Part shown: positions 15,700-24,640 of the stretch, piece after piece
Layout: every line of letters begins with the position of its first letter
Position numbering within the stretch: position 1 is the stretch's first letter
NCBI RefSeq assembly: GCF_003258605.2
Contig: NZ_CP031264.1
Coordinates: 4,712,001 to 4,776,000 of the forward strand
DNA length: 64,000 bases
Direction of reading: 5' to 3'
Origin: Peterkaempfera bronchialis
GTDB taxonomy: Bacteria > Actinomycetota > Actinomycetes > Streptomycetales > Streptomycetaceae
Translations under genes and position numbers: made by a program
The notes under the pieces: model-generated
Told to the model about the DNA's origin: nothing
Database searches by the model: none
What the model saw: the letters and a program-made list of their open reading frames with translations, nothing else

Positions 15700-16824
15700 T
15701 CAGCGGGCGCGCTTGTAGAAGGGCAGCGCCACGACCTCGACCGGCTCGTGGCTGCCACGGACGTCCACGGCGGCCGGGCTGCCGGGGGCGGCGTGGGCGG
15801 CGTCGACATAGGCGATGGCGATGGGCTTGCCCAGGGTCGGGGACGGGGCGCCCGAGGTGACCTCGCCGATCGGCTCGCCGGAGGCGGAGACCACGGCATA
15901 GCCGGCGCGGGGCACCCGGCGCCCGGGGGAGACCAGGCCGACCAGCACCCGCGGCGGGTGGGACTCGGCGTCGGCGGCGGCCTTCTCCAGGGCGGCGCGG
16001 CCGACGAAGTCCCCGCCGTTGGTGGTCTTGTCGAACCGCACCACGCGGCCGAGCCCCGCGTCGAAGGGGGTGGTGGCGGTGGTCAGCTCATGCCCGTACA
16101 GCGGCATGCCGGCCTCCAGGCGCAGCGTGTCGCGGCAGGAGAGGCCGCAGGGGACCAGGCCCCGGTCGGCCCCGGCCTCGGTGAGCCGCTGCCACAGGTG
16201 GACGGCGTCGGCCGGGGCGGCGAACAGCTCGAAGCCGTCCTCGCCGGTGTAGCCGGTGCGGGCCAGCAGCACCTCGCGGCCGGCCACGGTGGCGGGCAGG
16301 CAGGCGTAGTACTTGAGCCCGGCCAGGTCGGCGTCGGTGAGCGAGCCGAGCACGGCGGTCGACTCCGGGCCCTGGACGGCGATCAGCGCATAGGCGTCGC
16401 GGTCGTCGCGGACGCTGGCGTCGAACCCGGCGGTGCGGGCGGTGAGCTCGTCCAGCACCAGCTGGGCGTTGGAGGCGTTGGCCACCACCAGGAACTCGGC
16501 GTCCCCGGTGCGGTAGACGATCAGGTCGTCCAGGATGCCGCCGTCCTCGCCGCAGATCATGGTGTAGCGGGCGCGGTGCAGGCCGAGCGCGGAGACAAAG
16601 CCGACCAGCGCGTGGTCCAGCGCCTCCCCGGCCTGCGGGCCGGTCACGGTGATCTCGCCCATGTGGGAGAGGTCGAAGAGGCCGGCCCGGGTGCGTACGG
16701 CGTTGTGCTCCTCGCGCTCGCTGCCGTAGCGCAGCGGCATGTCCCACCCGGCGAAGTCGGTCATGGTGGCGCCGAGGGCGCGGTGGACGGCGTCCAGGGC
16801 GGTACGGCGGGGTCCGGCGGTCAT
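15700..16824 (-). CDS. gcvT: Glycine cleavage system aminomethyltransferase (T protein)
   Basis: A 374-residue THF-dependent aminomethyltransferase. The N-terminal [12 protein letters not shown] and DLSHMGEI motifs and the C-terminal barrel ([20 protein letters not shown]) are intact. ATG 16824 is the only start consistent with the family; the upstream part of the frame is the riboswitch leader. It is the first gene after the tandem glycine riboswitch and heads gcvT-gcvH-glyA-sdaA. Confidence 0.97.
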   Translation of the reverse strand: MTAGPRRTALDAVHRALGATMTDFAGWDMPLRYGSEREEHNAVRTRAGLFDLSHMGEITVTGPQAGEALDHALVGFVSALGLHRARYTMICGEDGGILDDLIVYRTGDAEFLVVANASNAQLVLDELTARTAGFDASVRDDRDAYALIAVQGPESTAVLGSLTDADLAGLKYYACLPATVAGREVLLARTGYTGEDGFELFAAPADAVHLWQRLTEAGADRGLVPCGLSCRDTLRLEAGMPLYGHELTTATTPFDAGLGRVVRFDKTTNGGDFVGRAALEKAAADAESHPPRVLVGLVSPGRRVPRAGYAVVSASGEPIGEVTSGAPSPTLGKPIAIAYVDAAHAAPGSPAAVDVRGSHEPVEVVALPFYKRAR

Positions 16825-16924
16825 GGTGGTGCTCCTCGGTGGGCTTGACTCTCGGGTACGTGAACGGGCATGCGGACGGAAACGGGCGGACCGGCAGGGC
16901 ATGCGCGGGGCATGCGGCGGCTCG

Positions 16925-17155
16925 GGTCTCCCCATCTGTCGTCGCAACCTGAGAGCTTCACCGCGCCCGCCCCCGAGCGGGGGCGACGGCGGGCTTGCAC
17001 CGTGGGTGGGAGCACGGCTGACCGTGTCCGCTTTCCAGATGTGCCTCGCCCGCGCGGTAGCTGTGCCTGAGAGATTCCGGGGAGGAGTTGCTCCTTCGGC
17101 GCCGACGTCGGCCGCCCCGACGGAGTCGGGTTCGGACGGTCGGGCTCTCCCGCGC
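16925..17155 (-). promoter_or_regulatory. Tandem glycine riboswitch upstream of gcvT
   Basis: On the minus strand, aptamer I runs about 17151 to 17061: GGGAGAGCCC, then GCGCCGAAGGAGCAAC, then ATCTCTCAGGCA, all glycine-aptamer landmarks. Aptamer II runs about 17045 to 16930: a catctg/cagatg P1 helix (17036-17043 with 16933-16938), TGCAAGCCC, then GCTCTCAGG and GACAGATGGGGA. About 100 nt separate it from the gcvT start. Known members of this class bind glycine and switch gcv operons on. The family assignment is firm; exact helix ends are approximate. Confidence 0.92.
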
Positions 17156-17474
17156 GGGTTCGAACGGCCGGTATGGAGTTGGGCGCGCTCATCATGACAC
17201 GGGCGGGGCAGCGGCGCGAGGTCGGCTCGGGGAGCGGCGGACCGGGCCATTCCCCGGGGATTGTCATTGCCCTTTCCTGGGGAATTCGGGATGCGTTCCC
17301 GGTGGAGCGGGTCACCGGGGTGGTCGGGGTGGGGACAGGTGGGGGCGGCGCCGCTGCGGCGGGGTGCCCGGCTCTCGGTACGGAGCCGCCGGGGGCGGGC
17401 CGGGACGGCTAAGGTTCGGGTTCGGGGGCGGGTACGCCCTCCGGCAGGCACGTGAGAACGGCGGTTCAGGTCAG

Positions 17475-18341
17475 ATGGGCTTTCCGGCGGGCGGCGCCCC
17501 CATGGAGTACCCGGCGGCGGAGTACCCGGCCGGGGAGTACCCGGCGGCGGGATACCCGGTCGTGGAGTATCCGGTCGTGGAGTATCCGGCGGCGGCGTGG
17601 ATGGACGGCGGGAACTGGCCCGCCAATGAGCTGGAGCAGGTGCTCTCGGCCGCGCTGGGCGACCCGGGGGCGACCCCGAGGGTCTTCGAGGTGCTGGCCC
17701 GCAGCCAGGTGTGGGTGCCGCTGCCCGGGGGCGGCGGCCCGGACAGCCCCGGCCTGGACCTGCCCACGATCGAGCTGGCCGGAGCCCCGTACGTCCCGGT
17801 GTTCTCCTCCGAGGAGACCTTCCGGCGGATCGCCGGGGGGATGGCCTGCACGGTCGCCCCGATGTGGGAGTTCGCCCGGGGGCTGCCGGTGGGCGTCGGC
17901 ATCGCGGTCAATCCGGAGGCGCCGGTGGGCGTCCCGGTCCCGCCCGAGGGCGTGCATGAACTCTGCCGGGGCCCCCGCGACGACCGCTGGGCCGCCACTC
18001 CGGCGCCGGGCGCCAGGGTGGCGCTGCGCGAGCCCGCACCGCACGAGGAGCCACTGGACTTCCTGGCGGCGGCGGCCACCGAGCTCTCCCGGGTACCCGT
18101 GGTGCTGACCGCCCGCCGGGCACTGGCCTCCGTCGAGCACACCGAACCCGTCCTCTTCGTCGGCGTGGAGCTCCACAGCCACCAGCCCGAGGACAAGGCG
18201 GCGGCCACCGAGGCGCTCGGCCGCGCACTGGGCGCCGTACCGCTGCCCTGGCAGGTCAACATCGTGCTGCTGGACATCGCACAGGACCCGGTCGGCGAGT
18301 GGATGGCGCACCGGGTCGCCCCGTTCTTCACCCGGGCCTGA
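17475..18341 (+). CDS. SseB-type protein (enhanced serine sensitivity), copy 1
   Basis: A 288-residue soluble protein. After a repeated N-terminal tail come the SseB N-domain (NELEQVLSAALGDPGATPRVFEVL, VWVPLP) and the C-domain (LFVGVELH...VNIVLLD). SseB overproduction in E. coli alters serine sensitivity; its biochemical role is not established. It is divergent from the riboswitch-controlled glycine/serine operon and followed by a second SseB-like gene, so a link with serine metabolism is plausible. A TAAGGT -10-like box lies at 17412-17417. Residues 10-40 consist of six EYPA-type units. The start could also be the Met codon before the repeats. Confidence 0.8.
   Translation: MGFPAGGAPMEYPAAEYPAGEYPAAGYPVVEYPVVEYPAAAWMDGGNWPANELEQVLSAALGDPGATPRVFEVLARSQVWVPLPGGGGPDSPGLDLPTIELAGAPYVPVFSSEETFRRIAGGMACTVAPMWEFARGLPVGVGIAVNPEAPVGVPVPPEGVHELCRGPRDDRWAATPAPGARVALREPAPHEEPLDFLAAAATELSRVPVVLTARRALASVEHTEPVLFVGVELHSHQPEDKAAATEALGRALGAVPLPWQVNIVLLDIAQDPVGEWMAHRVAPFFTRA
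17505..17594 (+). repeat. Six 15-bp in-frame repeats in SseB gene
   Basis: Six units of gagtacccggcggcg (17505, 17520, 17535, 17550, 17565, 17580) with small changes, encoding EYPAA/EYPAG/GYPVV/EYPVV. They form a flexible Tyr-Pro-rich N-terminal tail. Confidence 0.9.
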
Positions 18342-18408
18342 CCCCGGGCCGGGTGGTATGACGCCCGGCCCCCGGGCGCCGTAGGGTGCTGCCGGACGCA
18401 GGCAGAAG

Positions 18409-19320
18409 GTGAGGGCGGAGTTGAGCGCGGGAGCGGCAGGCGGCGGCGCGCACGGGCAGTGGACCCCCGGGACCCCCGGGCCGGTGGAGCGTGCCCTGCG
18501 CGAGGTGGCGCCGGGCCGCTATGACGCGTACGAGGCGCTGCTGCACGCCATCGCCGACGGGCAGCTGTGGATGCTGCTCTGGCAGGGCAGCCCGGGCAGC
18601 CCCGACGCCCAGTACGGGAACATGGAGGTCGGCGGGGACGGCTATGTGCCCTGCGTGACCTCGCCCGAGCAACTCGCGGCCAGCGGCTGGACCCGCGCCC
18701 ATGAGCAGATCTCCGGCCGGGACATCGCCACCGCCCTCTACCGGGACCGCTGGGGCCTCTGGCTGGACCCGCACGCCCCGGGCGGCGGCGTCGGCGTGCC
18801 CTGGGCCGACCTGCGGAGGATCGCCGCCGGGCTGGACCGGCTGCCGGCCGGCCCGCTGGCGCTGAGCGAGCCGCAGGTGCAGGCGCCGCACTACTACGCG
18901 CTGCTCACCCAGCAGGCGTACACCACCCCGGTGGTGCGGGCGCTGCGCCGGGCCTGGGTGCGGCCGGTGATCGGCGAGCCCTACCTGGCGATCGGCCTCG
19001 ACCTGTACGACACCGGGCCGCAGGCCGTGGAGGCGGTGCGGGTCATGATGCAGCGGTCCATCGCGGTGGCGCCGGAGGGGCTGGCGGTCTCCACGGTGGC
19101 GATGGCGGACGAGTACGACCCGGTGGCGATGTGGATGGCCGCGTACGCCCGGCCGTTCTTCGACCGCGAGCTGATGGCGGGCGGGCCGCAGTCGGCCGTG
19201 CCGCAGCAGCCGGGGCCGCCCCCGGGGTACGGCTATCCGCAGCAGGGCCGGCAGTACGGCTACCCGCCCCCGGGCTACCCGCCGCCCCCGCAGTGGCCGG
19301 GGTATCCGCCGCCGCGCTGA
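18409..19320 (+). CDS. SseB-like protein, copy 2, with Pro/Tyr-rich tail
   Basis: A 303-residue protein paralogous to the preceding gene: the two half-domains are recognisable (QLWMLLWQG..., and LAIGLDLYDTG...VSTVAMADEYDPVAMWM). The last 45 residues are Gln/Pro/Tyr-rich (PPGYGYPQQGRQYGYPPPG). A TAGGGT box at 18382-18387 may drive it separately. The start is GTG 18409; a TTG at 18421 with GGCGGAG in front is an alternative. Its last 16 codons and stop are the first unit of a three-copy 83-bp tandem array. Confidence 0.75.
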   Translation: MRAELSAGAAGGGAHGQWTPGTPGPVERALREVAPGRYDAYEALLHAIADGQLWMLLWQGSPGSPDAQYGNMEVGGDGYVPCVTSPEQLAASGWTRAHEQISGRDIATALYRDRWGLWLDPHAPGGGVGVPWADLRRIAAGLDRLPAGPLALSEPQVQAPHYYALLTQQAYTTPVVRALRRAWVRPVIGEPYLAIGLDLYDTGPQAVEAVRVMMQRSIAVAPEGLAVSTVAMADEYDPVAMWMAAYARPFFDRELMAGGPQSAVPQQPGPPPGYGYPQQGRQYGYPPPGYPPPPQWPGYPPPR

Positions 19321-19517
19321 CCGCAGGCGAGGCCTCAGGTCCACCGGCCACCCCGGGCTACCCGCCGCCGCCGCAGTGGCCGGGGTACCCGCCGCCGCGC
19401 TGACCGCAGGCGAAATGCCAGGTCCACCGGCCACCCCGGGCTACCCGCCGCCCCCGCAGTGGCCGGGGTACCCGCCGCCGCGCTGACCGCAGCCGAGGCC
19501 TCAGGTCCACCGGCCTT
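19272..19517 (+). repeat. Three 83-bp tandem copies of a gene tail with stop codon
   Basis: Units start at 19272, 19355 and 19438. Each holds gggctacccgccgcc..., the codons PPPQWPGYPPPR, a TGA and the following 30 bp of spacer. Only the first stop (19318-19320) is used. Units 2 and 3 are untranslated relics differing by a few bases. Confidence 0.92.
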
Positions 19518-19563
19518 TCCTGGCGGTCTGGATGACGGTCCTTCAGCTGAATTTCAGGATATA

Positions 19564-19618
19564 GGTGACAGGCAGTCAGCTCGGCTCGCCAATAGAGGTG
19601 ACAGTCACTCAGCTCGGC
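19564..19618 (-). repeat. 33-bp tandem duplication across the DUF885 stop
   Basis: ggtgacaggcagtcagctcggc at 19564 recurs as ggtgacagtcactcagctcggc at 19597. The second copy contains the stop of the DUF885 gene (TCA at 19609-19611); the first repeats it (19576-19578). Confidence 0.8.
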
Positions 19619-21138
19619 CGCAGGCCCTCGGCGGGCAGCAGGCCCAGGGGCGGGCTGCCCAGGTCCAGCAGGGCTCGGTGGAAGCGGGGCAGGGTGAAGG
19701 CCGGGCCCCAGGCGGCGCGGGTGCGTTCCCGCAGGGCCCGGATCTCCAGCTTGCCCCAGGTGTAGCGGCCGTAGCAGGCGTCGAAGGTGCCGCGCCGGGC
19801 CTCGGCGGCGGCGCCGGTCCTGGGCAGATGGGCGTCGGCCATAAAGCGCCGGGTGGCCTCCGCGACGTCCATGGCGCCGGTGTGCAGACCGATGGCGCAG
19901 GCCAGCCGGGTCACCCGGACCAGCGCCTCCAGGGCCACCCCCACGGCGAACCGGGCGTCGCCGCCCCGGAACCCCTCCTCCAGGCAGACCTCCTCCGCGT
20001 AGTGCGCCCAGCCCTCGCAGAAGGCGAGCGAGTGCAGCGCGCGGCGGACGGGCGTCGCGGCGCGGCGGAGCGACCGGCCGTGGGCGAAGTGGCCGGGGGC
20101 GACCTCGTGCGCGGTGATGGCGGGCAGCGTGGTGCGGGAGAAGACGGTGAGCCACTCCTCGCGTTCTCCGGCCGGTCGGCCGGGGTCCGGCGGGGCCAGG
20201 TGGTACCAGGAGGGCGCGTCGGGTTCGCCGGGGCCGGACCAGGTCATCATCGCCGTCGACCAGCGGCGGGACTCGGGTGCCGGGCCGACCAGGCAGACCC
20301 CGTCGGTGTGCGGGGCGAGTCCGCGTTCCCGGGTGAAGGCGATCAGCTCCTCGGTGAGCCGGGCGGCCTCGGGGACGACCCCGGCCGCGTCGGGGTGGTC
20401 GGCGAGCAGCCGGGGGACCAGCCGGGCGGGGGTACGGCCCGGGTCGAGGGCGCGGCAGGACTCGGCGAGCAGGGCCCGCAGCCGGTCGCGTTCCGCGTCG
20501 GCGCGCTCGGCGAGGCGGCCCAGGTCGACGGGCAGGCATTCCTGACTGCTCATCAGCAGAGCCAGTCCCTCCGCTCCGAGGGCGAAGTCCGGGTCCCCGT
20601 ACTCGGCGGCGCGGGCGAGGTGCCCGACCAGGCGGGCGTGGGCGGCCAGGGCGTCGGCGGTCTCGGTGCCCTGGTCGGGGTGGAGCCCGGTGGCGAGTCC
20701 GCGGACGGTGCCCAGCAGGGCCCCGGCGACGGGGGCGGCGAGCCGGTCCAGGGAGGCGATGGCGCCGTCCACGGCGTCCGGCCAGGCGGCCAGGTGGCGG
20801 CGGCGGGCGATGGCGCGCTCCTCGGCGGGTGCGTACTCCCTGTCGTAGCAGGCCACTTCGAGGTTGGCGAGGTGCAGATAGGGGTCGCGGCGGTGCAGTT
20901 GGAGGGTGCCCAACTGGGCCCGCAGGGACTCCTCGAAGGCGGTCAGATGGGCGTCGTCGTGCGAGCCGGGGACGACGGTGGCGTCGCCGGTCCGGCGGGC
21001 ACGCCGCAGCGCGTCCAGCCCGGCCCGCACACCGTCGGGGGAGAGGTCCTGCACCCGGCCGTCGTACTCGTGCAGACCGGCCGTCTCGCGGACCGTCGGA
21101 ACCATCAGGTCGCACACCGCTCGCAGGCGTTCCTCCAT
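19609..21138 (-). CDS. DUF885 family putative metallopeptidase
   Basis: A 509-residue, mostly helical protein without signal peptide. The DUF885 zinc site is present: HEVAPGH at 344-350 and the downstream Glu375 in CEGWAHYAEE. DUF885 members resemble M32/M3-type zinc carboxypeptidases structurally, but few have known substrates. The start ATG 21138 aligns with the beginning of the family's N-terminal helices. It is convergent with the SseB pair and divergent from the ABC importer operon. Cytoplasmic peptide trimming would fit its position beside a peptide importer, but that is only inference. Confidence 0.85.
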   Translation of the reverse strand: MEERLRAVCDLMVPTVRETAGLHEYDGRVQDLSPDGVRAGLDALRRARRTGDATVVPGSHDDAHLTAFEESLRAQLGTLQLHRRDPYLHLANLEVACYDREYAPAEERAIARRRHLAAWPDAVDGAIASLDRLAAPVAGALLGTVRGLATGLHPDQGTETADALAAHARLVGHLARAAEYGDPDFALGAEGLALLMSSQECLPVDLGRLAERADAERDRLRALLAESCRALDPGRTPARLVPRLLADHPDAAGVVPEAARLTEELIAFTRERGLAPHTDGVCLVGPAPESRRWSTAMMTWSGPGEPDAPSWYHLAPPDPGRPAGEREEWLTVFSRTTLPAITAHEVAPGHFAHGRSLRRAATPVRRALHSLAFCEGWAHYAEEVCLEEGFRGGDARFAVGVALEALVRVTRLACAIGLHTGAMDVAEATRRFMADAHLPRTGAAAEARRGTFDACYGRYTWGKLEIRALRERTRAAWGPAFTLPRFHRALLDLGSPPLGLLPAEGLRPS

Positions 21139-21667
21139 GGCACTGGACGGTAGCCGCGCGCCGAGCAGGGGTGGGAGGCGTGTACCGGTCTACCCGCGTC
21201 CCTCTTGAACAACTTCGCAGTGTTACAGCCACGTGAAAGAAAGTATTCGTCTATCTCGGGTATGCATGCAGGCAGATCACAGTTACGCAAACATCCCCGG
21301 GGGGGTCTGGCGCACCGCTATCCGGACGAAGGAGAGTTGCGCCGCACGCCGTGAGTCGAGGACGCCTCACACGACGCACCGACAGCCAGTGCGCCGTATC
21401 GGCGGCCCTCACCCCGGGCCGTGTCCGCGAGACCAGCGGCAGAACGTACCTGCGCATCCAGCACGGCCGTCCCACCAGGACCGGGCCTTGCGCAGACTGC
21501 ACGGCTCCACCACGCCCGACGCTCCATCAGCAACGCCGCACCACTGCACCCAGGCACCAACCGTGAACTGCGACCGCAGCCACCGGGCCCGTCATCAGCG
21601 GGCCCGCCACCGACTGCGGTCTGGGCACCGCGTGCCGGTCACCGCCGGCTAGGGGGTCTCTACCGAC
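21139..21667. other. Divergent intergenic region before the peptide importer
   Basis: A 529-bp gap. Part of it (about 21200-21300) is clearly less GC-rich than its surroundings and should hold the promoters for the DUF885 gene and the importer operon, but I cannot fix -35/-10 pairs. The remaining 350 bp are an apparently non-coding leader to the importer; AGGGGG at 21651-21656 is the ribosome site for ATG 21668. Confidence 0.4.
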
Positions 21668-22663
21668 ATGACTGCTCCACTGCACGACAGCGGAACCGCG
21701 ACGATCGAGGTTCCCGAGCAACTGCCTGAGGTGCAGGGGAAGAAGATCGAGGGCAGATCGCCCGGCCGTATTGCCTGGGACCGCCTCAAGCGGGACAAGG
21801 TGGCTCTGGGCGGCGCCGTGGTCGTCCTTCTGCTGATCCTGGCCGCAGTCTTCGCCCCGGTACTCACCCATTTCTTCGGCCACCCGCCGGACGAGTTCCA
21901 CCAGGACATGATCAACCCCGACCTGGGCACCCCCAAGGGCGCCTTCGGCGGGATGAGCAAGGACTTCCTGCTCGGCGTCGACCCGACCTTCGGCCGCGAC
22001 GTGTTCAGCCGCATCCTGTACGGCGCCCGGATATCCCTGGTGGTGGCCTTCCTGGCAGCCATGGTGTCGGTGGGGATCGGTGTGCTGATGGGCACCGCCG
22101 CCGGGTACTTCGGCGGCTGGGTGGACGCGGTGATCAGCCGGGTCATGGACCTGCTGCTGGCCTTCCCTCAGCTCCTGTTCGCCATCGCCCTGGTCTCGGT
22201 CATGCCGGACAACCTGCTGGGCCTGAGCGGCACCGGCGTCCGGATGGCTGTCCTGATCATGGTCATCGGCTTCTTCGGCTGGCCCTACATCGGGCGCATC
22301 GTCCGCGGCCAGGCACTGTCGCTGCGCGAACGGGAGTTCATCGACGCGGCCAAGAGCCTCGGTGCGGGTTCCATCCACATCGTGCTCCGCGAGCTGCTGC
22401 CCAACCTGGTCGCCCCGATCCTGGTGTACGCGACACTGATCATCCCGACCAATATCCTCACCGAGGCCGCTCTGAGCTTCCTGGGCGCCGGCGTGAAGCC
22501 GCCGACCCCCTCCTGGGGCCAGATGCTCTCCGAGGCAGTGCACATCTATCAGGCGGACCCCACCTACATGGTGGTCCCCGGCCTCGCGATCTTCATCACG
22601 GTACTTGCGTTCAACCTCTTCGGTGACGGTCTGAGGGATGCCCTCGACCCGAAGGGCAACTGA
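21668..22663 (+). CDS. Peptide ABC transporter permease (DppC/OppC type)
   Basis: A 331-residue inner-membrane permease: a cytoplasmic N-terminal tail, then six membrane segments starting near residue 48 (VVVLLLILAAVFAPVL). The EAA loop that contacts the ATPases is REREFIDAAKSLGAGSIHIVLRELLPN. The OppC/DppC N-domain (Asp/Gly-rich loop with LGVDPTFGRDVFSRILYG) is clear. It is unusual that the C-type permease comes first; the order is C, binding protein, B, D, F. Confidence 0.93.
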   Translation: MTAPLHDSGTATIEVPEQLPEVQGKKIEGRSPGRIAWDRLKRDKVALGGAVVVLLLILAAVFAPVLTHFFGHPPDEFHQDMINPDLGTPKGAFGGMSKDFLLGVDPTFGRDVFSRILYGARISLVVAFLAAMVSVGIGVLMGTAAGYFGGWVDAVISRVMDLLLAFPQLLFAIALVSVMPDNLLGLSGTGVRMAVLIMVIGFFGWPYIGRIVRGQALSLREREFIDAAKSLGAGSIHIVLRELLPNLVAPILVYATLIIPTNILTEAALSFLGAGVKPPTPSWGQMLSEAVHIYQADPTYMVVPGLAIFITVLAFNLFGDGLRDALDPKGN

Positions 22664-22816
22664 CCGGACCGTCCAATGAACCACCCCTGTCCGCCCGGTG
22701 CGGGCTCCGGTCTCACCGGGCCACGTGCGGACACCCAGCAGGCTTGCTCCGGCTCCTGCGGCAACCGGCGACCCACCATCCAGGGTCGCGACTACCACGG
22801 AGGATCGACAGCAGTG

Positions 22817-24595
22817 ATGAATCGCAGCAGAACTCTTGCAGCGGCCGGTCTGGTCGCCGCGCTGGCACTCACCGCCTCCGCTTGCGGTGGCTCCAAGGGC
22901 GGCGGCAGCTCCAGCAACGGCGGCAAGGCCAAGCCGGCTGCCGGCGCCGGCTTCAACGCGGCGGTGGGCAATGTCGTCAACGCCTCCGCCAAGACCGGCG
23001 GCACCCTCAACCTCTGGAGCAGCCAGGACGCCGACTCCTGGGACCCGGCGCGCGGCTACTACGCCTTCGTCTGGAACATGGAGCGCTTCTACGCCCGCAC
23101 CCTGCTGGCGTACGACTCCAAGCCGGGCAAGGACGGCCTGGAGCTGGTGCCCGACCTGGCGGCCGACAAGCCGGAGATCTCCGCGGACGGCAAGACCTAC
23201 ACCTTCAAGCTGAAGGACGGTCTGAAGTTCGAGGACGGCTCGCCGATCACCTCCAAGGACATCAAGTACGGCATCGAGCGGGTCTTCGCCCAGGACGTCA
23301 TCAGCGGCGGTCCGACCTACCTGGTCCAGTCGCTGGACCAGGGCCAGAAGTACCCCGGCCCGTACAAGGACAAGTCCGCCGACAAGCTCGGTCTGAAGTC
23401 CGTCCAGACCCCGGACGACCAGACCATCATCTTCAAGCTGACCAAGGCCGACTCCTCCTTCCCGTACCTGCTGGCCATGGGCTCCGCCTCGCCCGTGCCG
23501 CAGAAGCTGGACACCGGCGCCCGCTACGGCCAGAAGCCCGTCTCCTCCGGCCCGTACAAGTTCGAGTCGTATGAGCCCGGCAAGTCGCTGACCCTGGTCC
23601 GCAACGACCAGTGGGACCCGAAGACCGACCCGTTCCGCAAGGCGCTGCCGGAGAAGGTCACCCTGACCATCACCAGCAACGCGGACGACATGGACGCCCG
23701 TCTGCTGGCCGGCACCGCCGACCTGGACATCGGCCAGACCGGCGTGTCGCAGGACGCGCAGATCAAGGTCCTCCAGGACAGCAAGCTCAAGGCCAACACG
23801 GACGACCCGTTCAACGGCTTCATCCGCTATGTCTCGCTGGTCCCGAAGGTCGCCCCCTTCGACAACGAGCACTGCCGCAAGGCCGTCCTGTACGCGGCCA
23901 ACCCGACCGACCTGCAGACCGCCCGTGGCGGCCCGACGGCCGGCTCGACCTACGGCAACATGCTCCCCCCGAACATCCTCGGCTCGGACGACTACGACCC
24001 GTTCAACCTGACCCAGGGCAAGTCCCAGGTCGACAAGGCCAAGGACGAGCTGAAGCAGTGCGGCAAGCCTGACGGCTTCAAGACCACCATCGCGGTCCGC
24101 AACAACAAGGACAAGGAGGTGAAGACCGCTGTCGCGCTCCAGAACGCGCTCAAGGCCGTGGGCATCGACGCCGCGATCGACCAGTACGACGGCAAGCTCC
24201 TCTCCTCCGTCGTGGGTGCGCCGGACGTCGTCCACAAGAAGGGCTACGGCCTGATCGTCATGGGCTGGGGCGCCGACTACCCCAACGGCTCGGGCTTCCT
24301 CCAGCCGCTGGTGGACGGCCGCTTCATCGCCACCAACGGCAACAACAACTTCGCCGAGATCAACGACCCGGAGATCAACGGCCTGTTCGACAAGGCCGCG
24401 GGTGAGACCGACCCGGCGGCGGCTGCCGACATCTACAAGCAGATCAACCACAAGGTCGTCGACGGCGCCTACTACCTGCCGGTCGTGGCGGACAAGGCGC
24501 TCAACTACCGCAACCCGCGGCTGACCAACGTCTACGTCCACGAGGCCTTCGGCATGGTCGACTTCCAGGCCCTCGGTACCAGCGACGGCAAGTGA
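22817..24595 (+). CDS. Peptide-binding lipoprotein (SBP family 5)
   Basis: A 592-residue extracytoplasmic substrate-binding protein of the OppA/DppA class. A lipoprotein signal ends in LTASAC, predicting a lipid-anchored Cys. The mature part shows the family signature LVPDLAADKPEISADGKTYTF...LKDGLKFEDGSPITSKDIKYG. GGAGG at 22799-22803 serves either ATG 22817 or the adjacent in-frame GTG 22814. The sequence is richer in Lys/Asp and AAG/GAC codons than its neighbours, typical of a highly expressed gene. It lies between the two permease genes. Confidence 0.95.
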   Translation: MNRSRTLAAAGLVAALALTASACGGSKGGGSSSNGGKAKPAAGAGFNAAVGNVVNASAKTGGTLNLWSSQDADSWDPARGYYAFVWNMERFYARTLLAYDSKPGKDGLELVPDLAADKPEISADGKTYTFKLKDGLKFEDGSPITSKDIKYGIERVFAQDVISGGPTYLVQSLDQGQKYPGPYKDKSADKLGLKSVQTPDDQTIIFKLTKADSSFPYLLAMGSASPVPQKLDTGARYGQKPVSSGPYKFESYEPGKSLTLVRNDQWDPKTDPFRKALPEKVTLTITSNADDMDARLLAGTADLDIGQTGVSQDAQIKVLQDSKLKANTDDPFNGFIRYVSLVPKVAPFDNEHCRKAVLYAANPTDLQTARGGPTAGSTYGNMLPPNILGSDDYDPFNLTQGKSQVDKAKDELKQCGKPDGFKTTIAVRNNKDKEVKTAVALQNALKAVGIDAAIDQYDGKLLSSVVGAPDVVHKKGYGLIVMGWGADYPNGSGFLQPLVDGRFIATNGNNNFAEINDPEINGLFDKAAGETDPAAAADIYKQINHKVVDGAYYLPVVADKALNYRNPRLTNVYVHEAFGMVDFQALGTSDGK

Positions 24596-24640
24596 CCCGC
24601 CGTCCACCCAGGTAGTTCGCACAGCTAGTCCGAAGGGCAG

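Noticed and set aside
16825-17451. N-terminal extension of gcvT
   Set aside because: This stretch is the glycine riboswitch leader; conserved GcvT sequence begins at 16824.
21527-24622. A 1031-residue minus-strand open frame
   Set aside because: It runs antisense across an ABC permease and its binding protein, both with clear motifs. Long antisense frames are common at this GC content, and the sequence shows no domain.
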